This document shows, in pieces, positions 10,500-22,827 of a stretch of 64,000 bases of DNA. Below the pieces are notes generated by a model. It was given only the letters and a program-made list of their open reading frames with translations, was not told the origin of the DNA and did not search any database. Positions within the stretch are counted from its first letter, which is position 1. Each line of letters opens with the position of its first letter. The stretch comes from Bos javanicus (lineage: Eukaryota; Chordata; Mammalia; Artiodactyla; Bovidae): positions 54,062,698-54,126,697 of the forward strand of contig NC_083883.1 in assembly GCF_032452875.1 (NCBI RefSeq). Direction: 5' to 3'. The translations under genes and the position numbers were made by a program.

Positions 10500-10682
10500 C
10501 TGTTGACATTGAGGCTGGGACAGCGAGCCTGTGCATTGTAGGAAGTTTAGCCAGGAGGCCTGGCCTCCATCAGCTAGATTCCAGTAGTACCGCTACCTCT
10601 CCCACTCTTATTGAGACAATCAAAAATATTTCTAGACCTTGTCAAATGCCCCCAGTGGGGGCAAAATTGCTCTCTTCCATCT
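10500..10682 (-). mobile_element. MER5A-type DNA transposon remnant, antisense
   Basis: Antisense MER5A words run in order: TGTGCATTGTAGGAAGTTTA, GGCCTCCATCAGCTAGATTC, AATCAAAAATATTTCTAGAC, AATGCCCCCAGTGGGGGCAA. MER5A is a non-autonomous hAT-Charlie element. The outer TIR on the right is not intact. Confidence 0.75.
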
Positions 10683-10689
10683 CAACTCA

Positions 10690-11400
10690 TCTAAATGGTA
10701 ATCGTGAGGTTGAGTATTATTTTAGGAGCCAGATATTTGCCAGTGTGACAATGGGCACCATGAGGAGACAATAATATTTTGGAGGAAAAGGTAATACCTT
10801 TTATATCATATTTAAAGATTTTTGAAAACCATGTTCTTGGTACCCTAAACCTTCTAGAATTCTGAGGGGGTAAGGTTTAGCTTTAGGAATGTATATTTCC
10901 TACAATAGTTAAAAACATTTGAGTTATGAGTGCTGTTGTATATCTGAAGCCAGGTTTTAATCTTTTTCTTTCCCCAAATTACACCCTCTCTTTCTCCCTA
11001 TTTAAAAACCCCTTCAGAAAGCAAAGACTCTTGAGGGTCACCACCTCCAAGTAGAAAAACAATTACACTTCTTTTTTGATGGGCTGGATGGAGCAATATT
11101 AAAAAGGGCTATTTTATTAAAGCTGAATAGCTGGTTTGCAAGACAGAAATGATAGTAATACCCAACCTCCTGTACCTCTCTCATGGTTGAGTGGAAAAGA
11201 TGAGAAAATGCTGGCAATTATGTTTTGTAAACAAGGAACTGATCTACAAATATAAATATAGCTGGGTGTTTCTCTGAGATGCCAAAGCCACCCAGCCTGA
11301 CTGCAGGACTCTTAGGTGTCTGGTTGTCTGCCCCACTATATTCTGAGTCCCTCTAGGGCAGAACAAATGTTCTGTTCCTCTCTGTCCCTAGACCTTAGTG
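10690..11400. other. Mostly unrecognised, possible weak MIR near 11140-11220
   Basis: Largely unassigned. ATAGTAATACCCAACCTCCT at about 11154 is MIR-like, but the match is too short to call firmly. Confidence 0.35.
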
Positions 11401-11417
11401 CAGTGCCAAGTTCTGTG

Positions 11418-11488
11418 TTTTTTTCATAATATCCATGGGGTTCTCCAGGCAAGAATACTGGAGCAGGTTGCCATTTCCCTCTCCAGCT
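11418..11488 (-). mobile_element. BovA-type fragment, antisense
   Basis: ATGGGGTTCTCCAGGCAAGA and GGTTGCCATTTCC are antisense BovA monomer words, but could also be the related BovB 5'UTR. The fragment abuts a plus-strand BovB head to head at 11488/11489. Confidence 0.65.
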
Positions 11489-11924
11489 ATGGTTTTTCCA
11501 GTAGTCATATATGGATGTAAGAGTTGGATCATAAGGAAGGCTGAGTGCCAAAGAACTGATGCTTCCTAACTGTGGTGCTGGAGAAAACTCTTCAGAGTCC
11601 CTTGGACTGCAAGGAAATCAAATCAGCCAATTCTAAAGGAAATCAATCCTGAATATTCATTAGAAGAACTGATGCTGAAGCTCCAATACTCTGGCCACCT
11701 GATGTGAAGAGCCAATTCATTGGAAAACACTCTGATGCTGGGAAAGATTGAAGGCAACAGGGGAAGCCGGTGGCAGAGGATCAGACAGTTAGATAGCATC
11801 ACTGACTCAATGGACATGAATTTGAGCAAACTGGAGGAGAAAGTGAGGACAGAAGAGCCTGGTATGCCACAGTCCATGAGGTTACAAAGAGTCAGACATG
11901 ACTTGCACCTGAACGACCATAACG
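11489..11924 (+). mobile_element. BovB LINE 3' portion
   Basis: Plus-strand BovB from GGTTTTTCCAGTAGTCATAT through the GTCCCTTGGACTGCAAGG word to the 3' tip near 11905. A possible TSD for the whole 11418-11924 insertion is AG(T/C)TCTGTG at 11409-11417 and 11925-11933. Open frames here are non-functional. Confidence 0.87.
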
Positions 11925-11933
11925 AGCTCTGTG

Positions 11934-12639
11934 CTAGGACGTAAGCACCAGGCTTTTGTAGGTGGAATATATGGTCAGTTTATTGTTGTCTCCATCTGCC
12001 CCACATCCACGTAACCATCTTGTAGTAATAATGCCTCCCCACACTGCGTGTGGTTTTGGTGGGAATATCCATCAACATGTCCACTCTCCCATGTCCAAGG
12101 AGGAAGAGGATTCAACAATCTAAGACAGGTCAGTCAGACTCTTTAGAATTTGAATCCTGATCAAAGTGATACAGAGAGGAAATTCTTGGAGCTAATTTAT
12201 CCCCATCACAGCACCTGCTCTTTAGTTCCTAATACCCAAGTCTCCATAGGTCCCCTCTTTCCTGTCTTTTCTGAGATACAGTTCTGCAGGTTTTCCTCAG
12301 GGCTACTCTATCTGCTTCTGTTAAATGTTTCACCTGTTATGTTAACCAGAGCTCATCTCTGCAGCTGACCGAAGAGTTGTAGCCCATTCCTCACCCGTAA
12401 CCTGCCAAGGTTTTGTTACTCTGTCAGATCCCCCTCATTGTAACATGAACCATCGATGGTTAGACCAACGTGAAGTCCATTATGTTATCATTTTCTCAAG
12501 TACAAATTGGCACTTGCCATGGGGGCTTGCTGTCTACCTCCACAAGGAGACAGGGAAATCACATGCTGCTAGAGCTGCTGACCTTCAGCAGCCCCTGAAA
12601 TTAGTTCAGGGTGGAGAGTAGAAATGAGGCCCTCTGTGT
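11934..12639. other. Stretch without recognised features
   Basis: No supported gene or repeat. Part of it could belong to the LTR that follows. Confidence 0.35.
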
Positions 12640-12990
12640 ATGGGGAAAAACTGGCAGGACAGGTCTTCAGATAGATTTTTTCAGGAGAAGATTTTATGAG
12701 CTCAATTCTTGTATCTCCTCTTATCTAGAAAAGCATCAAAATGCTTCATGGTGATGACTGCTTCTGGTGACTAACAGAAAGTGTCACCAGACTAGCAGAA
12801 ACCTTCTCAGAAAACGTGTGCTTGATTGTATGTAACCCCCCTTTACCAAAATCACATACATGCTGTTCTTCTCCCCTACCTCTCTGGAGCAGTTCCTCGG
12901 AGCTATCTGAGGTACTGTCTCTCGGGGGGCAGTCCTCATTTTGCTTCAAATAAAACTTAACTTTCAACTCTCGTGTTGTGAGTTAAGTCA
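12640..12990 (+). mobile_element. Endogenous retroviral solo LTR, probable
   Basis: Promoter- and R/U5-like organisation: CCTCTCTGGAGCAGTTCC, then GTCCTCATTTTGC, then an AATAAA polyadenylation signal at about 12950, and a U5-like end CTCTCGTGTTGTGAG closing with TCA near 12990. This resembles class I ERV LTRs of ruminants. The 5' end is uncertain, no TSD was found, and there is no internal retroviral coding sequence beside it. Confidence 0.5.
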
Positions 12991-13163
12991 ACAATTTGAA
13001 AGGTATATCATTCAAATAAACACTCAGTACCTAAAAATGTAACATAAAGGTTCTATGACTTGAAAATAAATTCTCAAATTGCTCTTTAGTCCTATGCAGA
13101 TTATTGGAAACTAAACCAGTTTGATACATTTGATTCCATTCAAATATTACCCATCCTGAGGGA

Positions 13164-13445
13164 TTATCCTGAGTATTCACTGGAAGGACTGTTGCTGAAG
13201 CTCCAATACTTTGGCCACCTGATTCTAAGAGCTGACTCACTGGAAAAGACCCTGATCCTGGGAAAGATTGAAGGCAAAAGGAGAAGGGGGCAGCAGAGGA
13301 CGAGAGAAGTTAGGCAGCATCACGGACTCAACAGACATAAATTTGAGCAAGCTCTGGGAGATAGTGGAGGACAGAGGAGCACGGTAGTGCTAAGTCCATG
13401 GGGTCACAAAGAGTTGGACACGACTTAGTGACTGAACAACAACAA
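13164..13445 (+). mobile_element. BovB LINE 3' end, 12-bp TSD
   Basis: A 5'-truncated BovB, from GAGTATTCACTGGAAGGACT to the tip and an (AAC)n tail. TSD CATCCTGAG(G/A)GA is at 13152-13163 and 13446-13457. Confidence 0.9.
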
Positions 13446-13457
13446 CATCCTGAGAGA

Positions 13458-14320
13458 TGCTCCTTTCCATCACAATTTAGCAATGGACAGAAGTCCTGCT
13501 TTTTGAGCCTTATTTCCAGTTAACCCTGGACCTTTACATGGTGAACACTGAAAGCAATGTTCAGCATTTCATAATTTCTCCTAAAGTTCTGCCTCATGGA
13601 TTTTGCAAAGGTGCCAGAGGTCTCGGAAGAGGCTACCTTTCTCTATTATCCTAAAAAAAAAAAAAACCCCAAACACAAGCTTAACAGAGCCTGCATTACA
13701 ATTTCATATCTCACCCTCCATTTCTCCTGAACAGGAAAGGTGATTGCAGAAGCTCTATAACTGATGGGATCACATTTAAGCCTGACAATGCCTGTAGGTT
13801 AAATTGTATTTATTTTTAAAAAAGACTTTAAAAGATCAAAACCATCATGGCAGAATGGGAAGTGGACTTGCACACATTATAGAAGAAACTACAAGCTTCA
13901 TACCTGCTGATTTTATAGTTTTGAATCTGAGGATGGAAAATAGCATTGCCTTTTCAAATGCACAGGGAGAGGATGGGTAACCGAGCCCAGGGATTACTGG
14001 AGGGGATAAGCTAAGACTCCTTTGAATAATCAGCTTACCATTGTAGCTTTCCTGTTAGCTGAGCTTGATTCTTCAGCATCCATTTAAGTATTTCTTTCTT
14101 CTATGACCTTTAAGAAGTGAAAATCTGATGGCATGAGTAGACTTAAAAATATCCGAGGGTAATTTTCTTAGGTTGAAAACTTTGCCTCTTTGCCCTCATT
14201 CTAATTTCAGAGTCTCTTCTCTGCTTGTTACTACACTGGGGAGGGTTCCAGTTCTTGCCTAAGCCTGGTGTCACATTTCAGAATATAAGCAAAAACTGCC
14301 CTTGGGTTGCTACTCATAGG
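13458..14320. other. Stretch without recognised features
   Basis: A poly(A) run of about 14 lies near 13653. Otherwise nothing recognisable. Confidence 0.4.
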
Positions 14321-14324
14321 CAGT

Positions 14325-14470
14325 GTCTGTGACCTTGAGAAGTCAAGCATCTGTCTGGTGCCTCAGTTTGTGCAATGTAAGGACCAAACATTCTCCAGAG
14401 CTGCCAACAGGGTCTTGTTCATGACTATGAAGCCAGTTGCAGCTCTAAAGCACCAGATAACTGCATTAGT
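14325..14470 (+). mobile_element. MIR SINE, decayed
   Basis: TGTGACCTTGAGAAGTCAAG followed by TGCCTCAGTTTGTGCAATGT is the MIR core. The flanks are too eroded to fix the ends. Confidence 0.55.
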
Positions 14471-14599
14471 AATAACCACAGGGTCCAGACCATGAGCACA
14501 GGTTGAATTCAGAAAGGATGGAAAGTGCTGATAACGAGAAGTCGTCGTGATATTACTTCTGTAATGAGTGTGTGTCAACTACCTGACACCCAAGGTCCA

Positions 14600-15320
14600 T
14601 TTCCCAGCATGTGTTGAAACCTACTGCGCAGATCTCACTGTCCTATTGGTCAGGAGCCTGAGCCCAGGTTTGTTCTGGTAGATGCTTTGCTCCAAACCAC
14701 ACTTCAAGGTCAGTCTGATCTTGGATGGCCTCGGCCTGCAGCAGCTTGAAGCAGGGCCTCGGTTCTCAGCCAGAGATTGAGGTCAGTCACATCAGTGAGA
14801 GCACCAAATCATCACAACTAGATCAGTGGTCAGTGACAAGGCTCTGGACCTTCAGCTGTGCAGAAAAGAGTTCCCACAAAGACAAAAAGTAGTGAAACAA
14901 GTGAAGTATTTATTAGGAGGAAAAATGACAGTATGTATAGATAGGCTCACAGGTGGGCTCAGAGAGTAGTGCCCTGGTGGTAGTTTCAATCACTTTTATG
15001 GGGTATTTCTTCCAGTTTTACTTTGAGATGTGTGTTTTTTATTTTTTATTTTTTTAATTTAAATTTATTTTTGATTTACCTGGTTCATAGTCCATATTTG
15101 GCATATCTTAGGGTTCTCCCATATGTGTGCTCACATCTCTTAGCCAAGATGGATTCCACTAAAGAGGCCTATGGGTAGTGAGCATCAGTTAGCATTACTC
15201 CCCTTTTGACCTCCAAAGAGTCTTTCTGCACATGTGTATTCAGGGATGTTTCCTGAATTTAAAAACAAAAACTATGTGGTCTCTTCTCTTCTATCTGGCA
15301 GGGCCCAGCCTCCTCTCTAA
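14600..15320 (-). mobile_element. Possible endogenous retroviral LTR, antisense
   Basis: An antisense polyadenylation-like block (GTGAAGTATTTATTAGG near 14901) and a long GC-richer upstream part suggest an LTR on the minus strand. No TSD, primer-binding site or coding sequence confirms it. It could instead be unique sequence. Confidence 0.3.
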
Positions 15321-15730
15321 ATTGTCCTGCTCTTGATATGTGGGAGTATTGCTTCACAGGGAATGAATCTCCCATCACGTCACCCTGGGGGGCCCATCTA
15401 CCTCCTACCTCAAGTCTAGAGAGGGAGGATGTCCAGGTAGCTCAAACAATCAAACCATTTCTGTTAAATCTGCCTGATTCTTGCCAGAAATCAATCAGAA
15501 AGCATAATCAACCAGGGGAGACTAGTCTAGAGAACAAAACAAGAAAGGAGAATGAATCCACCTAAATCATATCGAGTCTCTGATCCTGGCAGGGCCCTCA
15601 CTGACCTCCTTGAATGCCAGGCTGGTCTCCTGCCCATTGCCCTCTCCTGATGTTCTCCTTCTTGTCTGGCAAGGGGAATATAGGTCTTTGGCAAATATGC
15701 TCTCAAGTTCCCTGAGTACAAATAACAGAA
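15321..15730. other. Stretch without recognised features
   Basis: Unassigned. It may belong with the uncertain LTR on its left. Confidence 0.3.
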
Positions 15731-15734
15731 AGAC

Positions 15735-15875
15735 AAATGAGAGAAGAGAAGGGAAAGGAAGGGAAGAGGAGGGGAGAAGACACAGGGGAGGGGAAGGGAG
15801 AAGAGATGGTGTAGGGGAAGGGAGGAGAGAAGGAGAAAAGAGAAGGGGAGAGACAGGAAGGGGAAAGGGGAACAG
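15735..15875. repeat. Purine-rich (GGGGAAGG-like) low-complexity tract
   Basis: About 140 bases of almost pure G and A on the plus strand. The long frames seen here on both strands are artefacts of the tract. Such tracts can form triplex or H-DNA. Confidence 0.9.
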
Positions 15876-15995
15876 AATCTCATCCCACATCTCAACTAAG
15901 ATTTATTTTGTCAACTGAGAAATGAGGCGGCAGGGGAGGAAAGAGAGAAGTGAAAATTGAGAGAAGAAGGGAAAATGCTGAAGCATGGGGAGAAG

Positions 15996-16706
15996 TGAAA
16001 GAGGAGAGTGAAAAAGCTGGCTTAAAACTCAACACTCAGGAAACTAAGATCATGGCATCTGGTCCCATCACTTCATGGAAAATAGATGGAGAAATAGTGG
16101 AAACAGTGACAGACTTTATTTTTTTGGGCTCCAAAATCACTGCAGATGGTGACTGCAGCCATGAAATTAAAAGACACTTGCTCATTGGAAAAAAAAGCTA
16201 TGACCAACCTAGACAGCATATTAAAAAGCAGAGACATCACTTTGCCAACAAATGTGCATCTAGTCAAAGCTATGTTTTTTCCAGTAGTCACATATGGACG
16301 TGAGAGTTGAACTACAAAGAAAGTTGAGTGCCTAAGAATTGATGCTTTTGAACTGTGGTGTTGAAGACTCCTGAGAGTCCCTTGGACAGCAGGAGATCCA
16401 ACCAGTCAATCCTAAAGGAAATCAGTCCTGAATATTCATTGGAAGGACTGATGCTGAAGCTGAAACTCCAATACTTTGGCCACCTAATGTGAAGAAGTGA
16501 CTCATTTGAAGAGAGCCTGATGCTGGGAAAGATTGAAGGCAGGAGGAGAAGGGGGTGACAGAGGATGAGATGGTTGGATGGCATCACTGACTCGATGGAT
16601 GTGAGTTTGAGCAAGCTTCAAGAGTCAGTGATGGACAGGGAAGCCTGGCATGGTGCAGTCCATGGAGTCACAGAGAGTCAGATGTGACTGAGTAACTAAA
16701 CTGAAC
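15996..16706 (+). mobile_element. BovB LINE 3' portion, 10-bp TSD
   Basis: BovB from the post-YADD part of the ORF (readable EESEKAGLKLNTQETKIMAS and FLGSKITADGDCSHEIKR) to the 3' tip GACTGAGTAACTAAACTGAA. Perfect TSD TGGGGAGAAG at 15986-15995 and 16707-16716. The frame is broken after about 117 codons. Confidence 0.92.
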
Positions 16707-16716
16707 TGGGGAGAAG

Positions 16717-18809
16717 GAAGGACAAAAAACAAAGCAAGAAGAAAAGGGACAATGAGGACAGAGCAGGGGAATAAGACAGCCCAGAAGATAAAGCAGGTTT
16801 CATTTCTCTTCTGCCTAACACCTGACTTTTGTCAGCCTGTACATGCAGACTTGCTTACAGAAGACGGTTGTACAGTTTATTTTTGCCTTTAAAGACTTGC
16901 TCACTTCATTCTTAGAGATAGTCGTCTGGGAAGGACGCCCCAGTGACTGAGTCTCACTCAAACTGAGCTCTCCCTTCAGACCTGGACAAGCCACACTCCA
17001 GGCAGAGAAGGCTGAGGCACTGTCAGGCCTGGCCAGTGGCCGAAGGTCAGTGGAGCACAGGACCTCCTTGACTGCTCCATATCCCAAGTCCTGTGGAAAG
17101 AGCCCCCCACCCACAATGAGGCACAAAAGATCTCTGCTTTTCAATACCCAGCCTTCCAGAGAAGGACCTTACTGCCAACAAAGCGATCTTATTGTTTTCC
17201 CAAGCATTTGTTTACCCCTTAATAAATAATGATATTAGGTCTTTGGAGGAAAGAAGGAGAGAACTGCCAATAGGAGATTTAATTTGCTATAATCAACCCC
17301 TCTTAGTATGCAGAGTCACATAGTACAAGTAAAAGAATTAATCTGTACCAGAAAGAATTGCCTCTTTGGTGTTATGAATCTAATCACTTACAAAGCTGAG
17401 TCGGCATTTTGGGTTTAGACGGAGCTCTCAGGAATAAAAGCCACAAGATCAGGTTTCAAATGTGATCTGAATGGTACCCTTCATTGAATTTGGGGGCCTT
17501 TGGATTATACAGGGAATGAAATGCAAATAGAGGCACTGGGCCTCTTTTAGACACCACCTAAATGTTCAGACAGACATGTAGGGGATGAATAAATACTTGC
17601 AGGCCTCTGGGCTGCCTGTGTGAGATATTCCTTCTTGATTCCATTCTCTAGGATGGATTGTCAGATCTGCCAATCATCTCTGGCACCCCCATTATATTTG
17701 GGAGATGTGTTTGCTCTGTGCATACTGTTTTATAATCCTCAGAGGTGGAATTTCATAGCCCAGCAATGCTTTTGCCTTTGACATTCTCCTAAGCAGAATT
17801 TATTGCTTCCAAGACAGATGTGACTTGAATCGATTATGTCTTTTAAGCAGTCACTCTGGAAGCAGCCTCCAGGTTCTCTGGAATACTTTTTGCCTGACTT
17901 CATTCAACTTGCAAGCTGATGTCAGAGTATTTCATCATAATCTAATACTATTAAGAGTCCTCTGGGTATGGAACTAAGAAGGTTATTACACCAACTAAGT
18001 TCAGGATGTGGTTGCTACTATTGAAGAGCTTATGGCCTGCAACACACAAACATCTATTAATATCACAAAATGCAGCTGAACGGAAGGAGGTACCTAGAAG
18101 TTATATTTACCTGCTATTGACCTCTCATTATTGATGAACTTAGAAAATGAAGTAAGTACATTTGTTCATCTTTGGAACTAAGACAAGAGGCAATGCCAAA
18201 AAAAAAAAAAGAATGGAAAAGACCCAAATTTCCAAAATGCTCAATAAAGATTCTCATTAAAAATCATATAGCTATGGTTGTCTATTTCAGAACTCAAAAC
18301 TACACATCACCCCAGCCATTCCAAAAATGTTGGGGTTTCTCAGTATTTTATAAGTTTGGCAACATTAATCTTACAGAGAGTTATTTCAGAGGTGATCTGA
18401 GCCTGGGGGTATTAGATAACATGAATCTAATTGACTTCAGCCATAGACCTAGATTCATAATCACAAATAATGTTTCAAAAAGTTAATGGCTTTAGAAGCA
18501 AATAAATGAAGTTAGTATTTTTAGATTGATCACAACCCACCTCATCCTATGTTAGTCCAAAAGATAAGAGGGAGGGATCTTTGAAAAAATAAGAGGCAAA
18601 GAAATAACATTTCCAGATACTATACCACTTTCTTACTTGAATTTCTATGATCATTTTTCTCTGGAGAAAGATCCAACTGATCTTCCTTTTAGAATGTATG
18701 ACTTAGCAGAATATCCACCATATCTTGCTCCATGTTTCCCTAGCTATTTAAATGAGAAAATTCTAGCAGGCATTGATTTGGTACCAGGAGAGAATGAGAT
18801 AATAAAATA
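16717..18809. other. Repeat-poor unique island
   Basis: About 2.1 kb with no repeat I can identify, unusual for this window. Open frames at 16815-17144 (-) and 18172-18486 (+) have no recognisable domain. An ATGCAAAT octamer occurs at about 17520. A conserved non-coding element is possible but not shown. Confidence 0.4.
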
Positions 18810-18821
18810 TTCCCACACAGT

Positions 18822-19183
18822 TCAGTTCAGTCACTCTGTCGTTTCTGACTCTTTGTGACCCCATGGACTGCAGCATCCTAGGCATCCCTGTCCATCACCA
18901 ACTCCTGGAGTTTTACTCAAACTCATGTCCATTGAGTCGGTGATGCCATCCAACCATCTCATCCTCTGTCACTCCCTTCTCCTCCTGCCTTCAATCTTTC
19001 CCAGCATCAGGGTCTTTTCAAATAAGTCACTTCTTCACATCAGGTGGCCAAAGTATTGGAGTTTCAGCTTCAGCATCAGTCCTTCCAAACTGATTTCCTT
19101 TAGGATGAACTGGTTGGATCTTCTTGCTGTCCAAGGGACTCTCAAGAGTCTTCTCCAACACCACAGTTCAAAAGCATCAATTC
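18822..19183 (-). mobile_element. BovB LINE 3' end, antisense, perfect 12-bp TSD
   Basis: Antisense BovB from TCAGTTCAGTCACTC to CAGTTCAAAAGCATCAATTC. TSD TTCCCACACAGT is perfect at 18810-18821 and 19184-19195. A small internal deletion follows the CAGTCCTTCC word. Confidence 0.93.
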
Positions 19184-19195
19184 TTCCCACACAGT

Positions 19196-21879
19196 AACCA
19201 CATAAGATATTTTAGTCCCACTTGAAAAGAAAAATTTGTAATCAAAGCCATAAAGGATACAAGTTGTTAAATGAACCCTGTACTTAGGGGGAGAAAATAT
19301 TTCCTTAAGCAACATTAAACTCTCAAAATCCACTTCTAGGCACTAGTAAGCTCATATATGAAGGAGAGGGAAAAGATGAATGATTTCTTACTCCCTTAAT
19401 ATTTTGCAAACAGGAGTTTACACAACATCATCAAGGATGCATTCAGATGGTTCCCTTGGCTGTTTTATTAGCTATAGGATTGGGTCTAGGCACTGAGGAA
19501 AGCTAATCTTTTCAAGAAGAATTTGCTCTCTTTTATTTGGTAAATTGTTCTAAATTTCCATTTTTTCCCCTGAATTTTAAAATTGGTTGTTGTAGCTTCA
19601 CAATCTTCCCTTTCTCCACTAGTCAGGCCTGGGGAGAAAGGAGAGACTGAACGGGTTGCTCATAATAAAGGGGAAAGGGGAGAACAGTGAATAAAAATGA
19701 AAGGCTTTGCATAATTTGGGCCACCTCAATACAGGGGCTCAAAAATGCCATGGGACAGCTTCAAGCATTGACAGGTGAGAAATGAACAAATCTTTGCTGG
19801 TCAAAGTCTTATCGGTGCAAGATCGAGGCTTCACGATTAATTTTAAATAATAAAACATAAAAACCCACCATAATAGAAACAAAAGCAAAGAAACCACAGG
19901 AGAACATCTGATACAGAGCAGAACACAGGAAACCACCAACCATTCTGACCTCTCTGCTGTTGAACAGAAAAAAAAAGCTCAGGAAGAAAGCTCTATGAGA
20001 AAATAGAACAACATCACCAGACCCAAAGAAAATTTTCTTAAACATTTCTAGATAAGGAAGAGGCAGACACGAAAATAAAATCTAGTTCAGCTTGGCTTCA
20101 CAAACACAGAAAACCATCAATTCTCTTAAGACACCTGGTGTTTGTCCATCAACATATCTGGAGAGACCCACCAACAAAACCAGAAGGAGTAGATACATTA
20201 TTTTTTAAATATTTCAATAAAAGAGTGAACAAGGAATAACCTTGAAGAATCACATCTCAACAAAGCATGCAATGAACTAAATATCTTCTGTAATTAATTC
20301 ACTGCTAGCATTAAAAAGAAAAAAAAGAAAAAAAAATAGTGCTGATTCGCTTACTGGTGGTGCACCAAATGTACCAAAATATTCATTAGTTACTCAGTGA
20401 TGCTGTTTGGGATAAGTACTGCTCCACTCCAAAGCCTCTGCCAGCTTTGATGCCTGCCAAATTTGTATGTAAATGGGTTTTCACTTTCCAAGGCTAATGG
20501 GAGATCTGTTAAATTCTCAGAGACAACACATATATTATTTTAAGCCCTATTACTTTGACTTAAAAACAAGCCACTTTGATACTAAATCCAAAATAATACT
20601 TAATTAGAAATCCAATACTCAATATATCAGAATGTCCATTATACAGCTGTTTATCACAAAGTCAGTCATAATGAATGTGACAGATGAGCGTTTTTGCACA
20701 GCTTATACCAAGAAGAAAACAAAAAAGGTTACCACCCACTCTGTATAGGATTTATTGATCTTTGTACCTGTGCATCCATTAAGAGGTGCCTCATCAATAT
20801 CATGGAACTCTTGAGTGTCTCCTTCTCAGTGGGAAGAAAAGGGTCTTGGTCCTCCTCCAGCGCCTTTGACTTGGTGACAATAAAATGGGATATCTGGTCA
20901 TTTAGGGTGTGCAGTGACTGGACTGCTGCAAAAAAAAAAAAAGAAAGAAAGTCGAATTACAGTAGGTAACGTTCAAAGAGAAATTGGCTATAATTTTTGA
21001 AGGGAGAATTGAGGGTGAACACATAAGGTATAACCCAGGCAGGTGTCAAGAACCCTTACATCCATGGGTCTCTCCAACACACGTGTTTAACGGGTAATAG
21101 ACTGAACACTCTCCAAATCATGAGCCTATATGGAAATGCTTGGGGGTGCAGTTGTGGGCAAAACCAGACTGGATGCTTACCCTCATGGAGAGTTGTCTTC
21201 TGCCAGTCACTGAAAATAAACAAGTTAGCAAATACTTCTATGAAGATGACACATAAGTGTTTATGAATTAAACAGAGATTAGTAGGGCATGAGGGGAGAG
21301 CTCTATAGTAGATTTACATTTACAGTAATACAGTTGGCTATTTTACCTCTAAACAGATGGCCTCTATCATTAAGTTTAATGAAGGGATAGTTTGGCCATG
21401 TTTTCCAATCAGTACCACACGTGTACCAGGAGGACTATTGTTTCTCTACCATTCATGTGGCGCTTGCCATCTAACATAGTACAGATTTTAAGATTTCACT
21501 TTTTTATGCTTTTTACCTCCTTTTCTGCTTTCTCCATAGTAAATGTGGTAAGAGTAGAGATTTTCAAAATAATCTCTTGGTTTATGTTTGGTATATGCCC
21601 AATAACTAGGAAAGGTCCTAAAAGTTAGAGGGTGCTTGATAAATGTTGGTGAATTAATTTCCTTACATTCCCTTGAAATAAAATTTCTTTCCTTATTGAA
21701 TTTCTATAACTTTCAGGTAAACCTATCCTTTCAAACCAAGAATAAGTAAAACCTACACATTCTCAGGAAATCACTGCACTAATCACCATTCTGAGGATGC
21801 AGAGTAATTATCAAAAACTAGTATTCAATAGAATCACTCTGAGAACCTTTGATCATGAGGGAGTAAGAATATTCAGATT
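19196..21879. other. Long repeat-poor stretch
   Basis: About 2.7 kb with only short A- or T-rich runs (for example near 20320 and 20930). No gene, RNA or clear repeat. Some AT-rich parts may be very old repeats. Confidence 0.4.
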
Positions 21880-22576
21880 ACCCACTTGCTGCAAATAACT
21901 AGAAAACTGTATAATATATCAGAAACAAATACTTTTAGACATTGAACAACAGCAAAACACTGTGATCCTTTAGAAAAGATGAAAAAGTTGAGTTCTATCA
22001 TCGCCAGCATTCTGCAAAAATGGAATGTCCAGACCACAGCATGGGAAGAGAAATTCAAGGAGAACCCAGCCCTCACACTGAATTGAGAAGATAGAGATTG
22101 GAAAGACTAAGTCTGCTCTAATTTGCAAGACAAATCACTAAGAAAGAAGGAATTACACAGAGATGTCTAGAAATCTGCACAGGAGTCTCTCTGAGTTGCT
22201 GGCTAAATATCAATCCTATATATGGGTAAGATTAAACCCTACATATCTGGCAAGAGAAAGTTCTAGAAAAAGACAGTCACATTTTGGGGAGCTGTAAGCC
22301 CAATAATTCCAAGAGATCTTACAGGAAAACAAATTGTTTTTATGCTCACTGGCCAAAGCGGAGGGTCTTGGTTGGAATTCACAGCACATTCAGCAGAGAC
22401 TCGAAAAGGATAAAGGTTTAGAAATAAAGCTAAATGATCCTTAGAATAAAGGCAACTCCAGGTCTACCCAAAAGGAGTTTAAAAGTAAGCCTTGTAAGGA
22501 TCAAACTGATCTGCCCGTAACTAAAATACTTACCAGGAAAGAAAAATGAGCTTTTTTTTTTTTTTTTTGTAGAGGT
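21880..22576 (+). mobile_element. Old L1M-type 3' sequence, probable, part 1
   Basis: A-rich plus-strand sequence resembling the 3' region of old L1M elements. The call is stronger downstream of the Bov-tA. A T17 run at about 22552-22568 ends this part. Confidence 0.4.
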
Positions 22577-22588
22577 ATAACACAATCT

Positions 22589-22815
22589 GGGTTTCCCTGC
22601 TGGCTGAGACAGTAAAGAATGTGCTTGTAATGCAGGGGACTCAGGTTCGATCTCTGGGTCAGAAAGACTCCTGGAGAAGGGAATGGTTACCCAGTATTCT
22701 TGGTTATCCAGTATTCTTGCCTGGAGAATTCCATGGAGAGAGGAGCCTGGCAGATTCCAGCACATGGGGTCAGATAGAGTTGGACACGACTGAGCGATTA
22801 ACATTTTCACTTTTC
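22589..22815 (+). mobile_element. Bov-tA SINE, 12-bp TSD, internal duplication
   Basis: The head GGGTTTCCCTGCTGGCTGAG, a B-box region and a BovA body are present. A local duplication of CCAGTATTCTTG (22692-22721) lengthens the body. TSD ATAACA(C/A)AATCT lies at 22577-22588 and 22816-22827. Confidence 0.92.
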
Positions 22816-22827
22816 ATAACAAAATCT

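Noticed and set aside
14600..15320. Full provirus
   Set aside because: Only weak LTR-like features are seen. No gag, pol or env remnant and no matching second LTR were found.
15527..15918. Overlapping frames of more than 100 residues on both strands
   Set aside because: They are translations of a purine-rich low-complexity tract and have no natural composition.
16815..17144. 109-residue minus-strand frame in a repeat-poor region
   Set aside because: No recognisable domain, no splice context and no codon support. Kept only as unique sequence.
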